Assembly: GCA_028564705.1 (NCBI GenBank)
Contig: JAPXFQ010002623.1
Location: 1,468,001 to 1,532,000, forward strand
Direction of reading: 5' to 3'
Source of the DNA: Apricaphanius iberus
Taxonomy: Eukaryota > Chordata > Actinopteri > Cyprinodontiformes > Aphaniidae
Length of the DNA: 64,000 bases
Every line of letters starts with the position of its first letter. Positions within the stretch are counted from its first letter, which is position 1. Shown here one piece after another: positions 61,174-64,000 of the stretch. The position numbers were made by a program, and so were the translations under genes. Below the pieces are notes generated by a model. It did no database searches. It saw only the letters and a program-made list of their open reading frames with translations, and was not told the origin of the DNA.

Positions 61174-61458
61174 CTAACCTCGTCGGAGCTCACCAAAAAA
61201 AAACAATGCCGGACCATTTTCACAATTCCCGTTCGTGGTGCTCAGCCACGCGTCTGGAAGTAACGCAGCCACTCTCCCAAGTAATCCGATAGACTTAACA
61301 GAGGGCGACCCAGGCCCTTCTGTAATCTTTATTCGATTGCCAGCCTGGGAGCTCCAAAATAGCGACCCATTCTGGGCAGGGTGGCCAACCCGTCGAGTTC
61401 CGATCCGCACGTGTGGCTCCGATTTGAGTCGTTGAAGATATCGGTCCGTCTGCTCCAT
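61174..61458 (-). CDS. Leader ORF of the LTR element, function unknown
   Basis: On the minus strand an ATG at 61458 in good context (GAGGACAATGG) opens a 94-codon frame. Its upstream in-frame ATG at 61524 would give 116 codons. It lies about 350 bases after the primer site, where the first gene of a retroelement would begin. The peptide starts MEQTDRYLQRLKSEPH, is basic near the start and has no matrix, capsid or zinc-knuckle motif that I recognise. A GGTGAGC word near its end could act as a splice donor. The DNA here is G+C-rich compared with the rest. It may be a leftover or captured exon; evidence for translation is only positional. Confidence 0.3.
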   Translation of the reverse strand: MEQTDRYLQRLKSEPHVRIGTRRVGHPAQNGSLFWSSQAGNRIKITEGPGSPSVKSIGLLGRVAALLPDAWLSTTNGNCENGPALFFFGELRRG

Positions 61459-61806
61459 TGTCCTCTCCGTCCTCCCCGGAGAAAGGAGTAGCCTGCACCG
61501 GGCACGCAGAGTAAAAAACTCCATCTCCCAGCATGCACCGGTGTTCCTCTACGGAGCGAAAAGAAGGACTAAATCCTGCCAGAAACAGGAAAACAGACAG
61601 ACAGCTCCAACACTCCGGGCATGCAATAGTGAATCTGCTCAAAACAAAAAAACATATTTACCTTGCATGACAACATTACCCAATGTTAGATTAACCAATC
61701 AATAGAATTAAAAAACTACGCAACTCTGCGCAAATTGTCAATAGAGCAAATACATGTCCGTTTATTAACTTAAAAAAATAACTGGATTTTGGTCCAAAAC
61801 CCTGCA

Positions 61807-61822
61807 CACGTCGAGGTCACCA
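61807..61822 (-). promoter_or_regulatory. Primer binding site, tRNA-Trp type
   Basis: On the minus strand TGGTGACCTCGACGTG begins three bases after the 5' LTR. The 3' end of vertebrate tRNA-Trp would pair with TGGTGACCCCGACGTG, so 15 of 16 bases agree. The tRNA sequence is recalled, not looked up. This site would prime minus-strand DNA synthesis. Confidence 0.85.
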
Positions 61823-61825
61823 TGT

Positions 61826-62394
61826 TGTTGAATTAAATAATTATCATAAGTAATTCAATGTATGTTCAAGCAGAGAATAAATGGAGCCAATTTCCAGTTT
61901 AACATTTATTTTGAACAGATTAACAAATTGCAGTTTTACAGAGGAATTTTGCCCCCGTCAGTTCCTCTGTGGTCCAGACTTAAAGAAATCTGAACAATTA
62001 ACTGATCTTCATTTCACAGCTTTATAGACAACCGGGCCTCTGGGCGTTTATAATCTCTCCAATCAGAACATTTTCATACAGTGTCTTAGCTCTTATTTGC
62101 TGTCAGAGAATCCTGGAGTCAGAAGATCAGTCGTCTCTGTTCTGGGTCAAAGGTTCATTATAAAGATTTATGGTTAAATGGCTATCTGCTTCTCTAAAAA
62201 CTTTTCTCCCAGTTTCTTATCTAAACATCCTGCTTTTACAGCTTGCAATAACTTTTAGCCAAAAGTTTTACGACTTAAAAGCTTACCTGCATAAACAATA
62301 GTGTCAGACCCATTTTTTACAACCATGCAAACTATATTAACAGTCTTTTACCTTCTGAATGATAAAAGTTTAAACCTTATGCAGAATTACCACA
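61826..62394 (-). repeat. 5' LTR
   Basis: It is the same length as the left LTR, with substitutions at six positions by eye (for example GAGACAAAATGG versus GAGAATAAATGG, and TCTTCGCTC versus TCTTAGCTC) and no indel. The TATA-like word complement is at 62047-62052. It would drive transcription toward lower coordinates. Confidence 0.92.
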
Positions 62395-62398
62395 CTTT

Positions 62399-62795
62399 CT
62401 AACTCTCAGTGTTTTCATTTTGTACTACGCACAACTGAGAACAACAAACCACTGGCAGAAAAAAAACACTTTTGGATCATATTAACAGTCTTTAGCTTAT
62501 CTATGTATCGCAATACTTGGAGCCAGGCTCCATTGCTTCCTAGTCAAACCGTTAAACTAAACTCTGACTTTTTGGGCATTATTTTTATAGGATTATTTTA
62601 TACATATTAAAATACCTGAATTCAAATTGTTCTGCCTTCAGAAAAAAATATTTATAAAGGCAAAGCCTTCCTGAATTTTAAATATTGATTCACCTTATAG
62701 AACTGCCCAACATGTGAAGAGTTACTTATCAATTACGGGTTCTATTATTGTCTTAACCAAATTCTTACATCATACAAAACTAATTTCTACTGGAC
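62399..62795. other. Right flank of LTR element, no recognised feature
   Basis: AT-rich. No gene or repeat recognised before the next transposon terminus at 62796. Confidence 0.5.
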
Positions 62796-64000
62796 CAGGG
62801 CCGGCGGTAGCCATTGGGGTGCCCTAAGCACAAATGCTTGATGGTTTGCTGTGAAAAACCAGCTTAATAAATCAGATAGACTAAATAATATGTATTTATA
62901 TTTGCAGAAAAATATTGTTATTAATTATTTTTTGGAAATGTATTACAGCAAATATGCTTTTTAAAAATGATGAGGGAATTTATTCTCCAGTAAATCAGAG
63001 TCATGTTCAGTGTTTTACCTGCTGTCTGACAGAATTTTTACACTGGATCTTATAGCAGGCCGAGCATTTTCCTGGTGGATGGTATAAAACTTTATTTTCC
63101 AGTTCATGGATTTGATTAAATGATTACTATTACATTATCACCATTATAAAATATAGCATTTTTTTCAAGATAATATAGATTATTTTCAAACATGAAATCT
63201 GAGTCATATGCACCAACAGTAGATAATAATAATCAGACTCTGAGTTTGTCATCATTCATTATGTTTTAAAATTGGAATATTCTCTTTTTTTGATCTATTA
63301 CTACCCAAGATCACTTGATGTTAATGTTGGAGTTTTTAAATTCTGTTGCGTTCAGTTTTTCAGATAGAGCCATGACAGTAGCATCTTAATAATCCTGAGA
63401 TCCCAAGCTACCCACTGATACCACATATGTCCTGACTGATCAACGGGAAAGGGGTGAAATATTGATCCAAAGTCGAACTGTTTTTACCGCGACGTCAGAG
63501 TCAAATGATGGTCGGGGATAACTTTTACGAACTTTGGTGAATAATTCATCTGTGTTGTCCCACAATGAATCCTGCTGCTGGCAGCAGCTCAGACTGTGTT
63601 AGCTTTGCTGTACTGCTCACCTTTCTTCTCAAACAAAGCATGAATTGGCTTCTCCAACGACCACGACCGAACATTGGGTATTTTTTTCTGCAATTCGTCT
63701 GTGAAACTACTTACTTCTTAAAGTCTTTCATGTAATCAGCCGGTCAGTCGGTGAAACAATGAACCGTAAACCCGGACATAATATTTTACAAAATCCCGCC
63801 GGTTCCGGACATAATTTTATGGCCAAAAAGGAGAACATGTCCGGGCAAAATTACCTAGCATAAGCGTAGACACACATGCACAGAAAACTAGCATTTTGCA
63901 AAACATTGTCTTACCTACAAGTGATGCGCAAGCATCATCCCGCTGTCTCTTCTTTCTCCTTTTTTCCGCCCCCGACCCTTGGTGCTTTTTCGAGGCCATG
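62796..64000 (-). mobile_element. hAT element of the TTF/ZMYM-like group, runs off the window
   Basis: CAGGGCCGGCGGTAGCCATT at 62796 is the terminus of a fish hAT group whose ends read CAGGGCCGGC. It is followed by GGGTGCCCTAAGCAC, typical of its subterminal part. The preceding TACTGGAC (62788-62795) would be the left half of an 8 bp target duplication; the right half is outside the window. A first transposase exon lies at 63915-63999 on the minus strand. The 1.1 kb between that exon and the terminus is far too short for the remaining transposase and shows no core motif, so most of the gene is deleted or lies elsewhere. Confidence 0.65.
63915..63999 (-). CDS. First exon of hAT (TTF/ZMYM-like) transposase, partial
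   Basis: The minus-strand ATG at 63999 opens MASKKHQGSGAEKRRKKRQ, then RDDACASLVG, and meets a GTAAG donor at 63914-63910. A short Lys/Arg-rich N-terminus with SGA(E/Q)KRKR is typical of fish transposase-derived proteins with a TTF-type finger, and the same exon structure is known there. It would serve for nuclear import and leads into the DNA-binding finger in intact copies. No second exon was recognised inside the window, so the gene is probably broken. Confidence 0.5.
   Translation of the reverse strand, partial: WPRKSTKGRGRKKGERRDSGMMLAHHL

Larger units (their letters stand above)
54829..62394 (-). mobile_element. Complete LTR retroelement without recognisable genes
   Basis: Two 569 bp direct LTRs (54829-55397 and 61826-62394) enclose 6,428 bases. 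On the minus strand each LTR starts TGTGGTAATTC and ends AATTCAACA, the TG...CA form. A primer binding site follows the right LTR and a polypurine tract precedes the left LTR, which fixes the orientation as minus. CTTT flanks both outer ends (54825-54828 and 62395-62398), a 4 bp target duplication. By eye the LTRs differ at 6 positions (about 1%), so insertion is recent on an evolutionary scale. The interior has no frame longer than about 120 codons and no RT, protease, integrase or envelope motif. It is a large non-autonomous derivative or one that has replaced its genes. Whether it derives from a Ty3-like element or an endogenous retrovirus is open. Confidence 0.93.

Noticed and set aside
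1..64000. CRISPR arrays, operons, bacterial phage or tRNA/rRNA genes
   Set aside because: There is no regular spacer pattern, no dense gene packing and no cloverleaf or rRNA sequence that I could recognise; the window is eukaryotic repeat-rich DNA.

Overview
This is an AT-rich, intron-like or intergenic stretch of a vertebrate genome, almost certainly a ray-finned (teleost) fish. The evidence is the repeat set: Tc1/mariner ends, several hAT families, L2-clade LINE 3' ends, a LINE with a restriction-like endonuclease, the fish retroposon with a (GGAT)n tail, many terminal-inverted-repeat (TIR) elements without coding capacity, and (TA)n tracts. I see no prokaryotic gene organisation. I recognise no complete host gene. 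Most open frames are chance frames or decayed transposon genes.

Layout. 1-8.7 kb: an internally deleted Tc1 copy, a deleted LINE 3' end, and a three-level nest (hAT, then a TIR element, then a short retroposon with an 18-19 bp target duplication); then a retroposon fragment, a (GGAT)n tail and a 1.4 kb TIR element. 8.7-15.1 kb: a divergent 410 bp tandem duplication and a small TIR element. 15.1-16.8 kb: a non-autonomous hAT with a near-perfect 8 bp target duplication. 17.6-21.7 kb: a 4.1 kb hAT with a perfect 8 bp target duplication and a dead minus-strand transposase. It carries a LINE-tail insertion and a 719 bp element whose insertion can be read to the base. 22.8-29 kb: more TIR elements and an L2 LINE.

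29.7-30.6 kb is the only segment that looks like host gene sequence: a consensus CRE motif, a leader, and a 70-codon open exon ending at a GTAAGT donor. I cannot name the gene. 30.6-37.7 kb looks like intron or intergenic DNA with one small TIR element. 37.7-54.3 kb holds three more L2-clade pieces, a second copy of the endonuclease LINE, a THAP-like remnant and an L1-like remnant.

54.8-62.4 kb is the most notable feature: a structurally complete LTR retroelement on the minus strand. Its two 569 bp LTRs differ at 6 positions by eye. It has a primer binding site matching tRNA-Trp at 15 of 16 bases, a polypurine tract and a 4 bp target duplication, but about 6.4 kb of interior with no recognisable gag, pol or env. 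It appears to be a young insertion that must have used enzymes from elsewhere. 62.8-64 kb is the end of another hAT element that runs off the window.

All identifications come from reading the sequence and from memory of these families. No alignment or database search was run.
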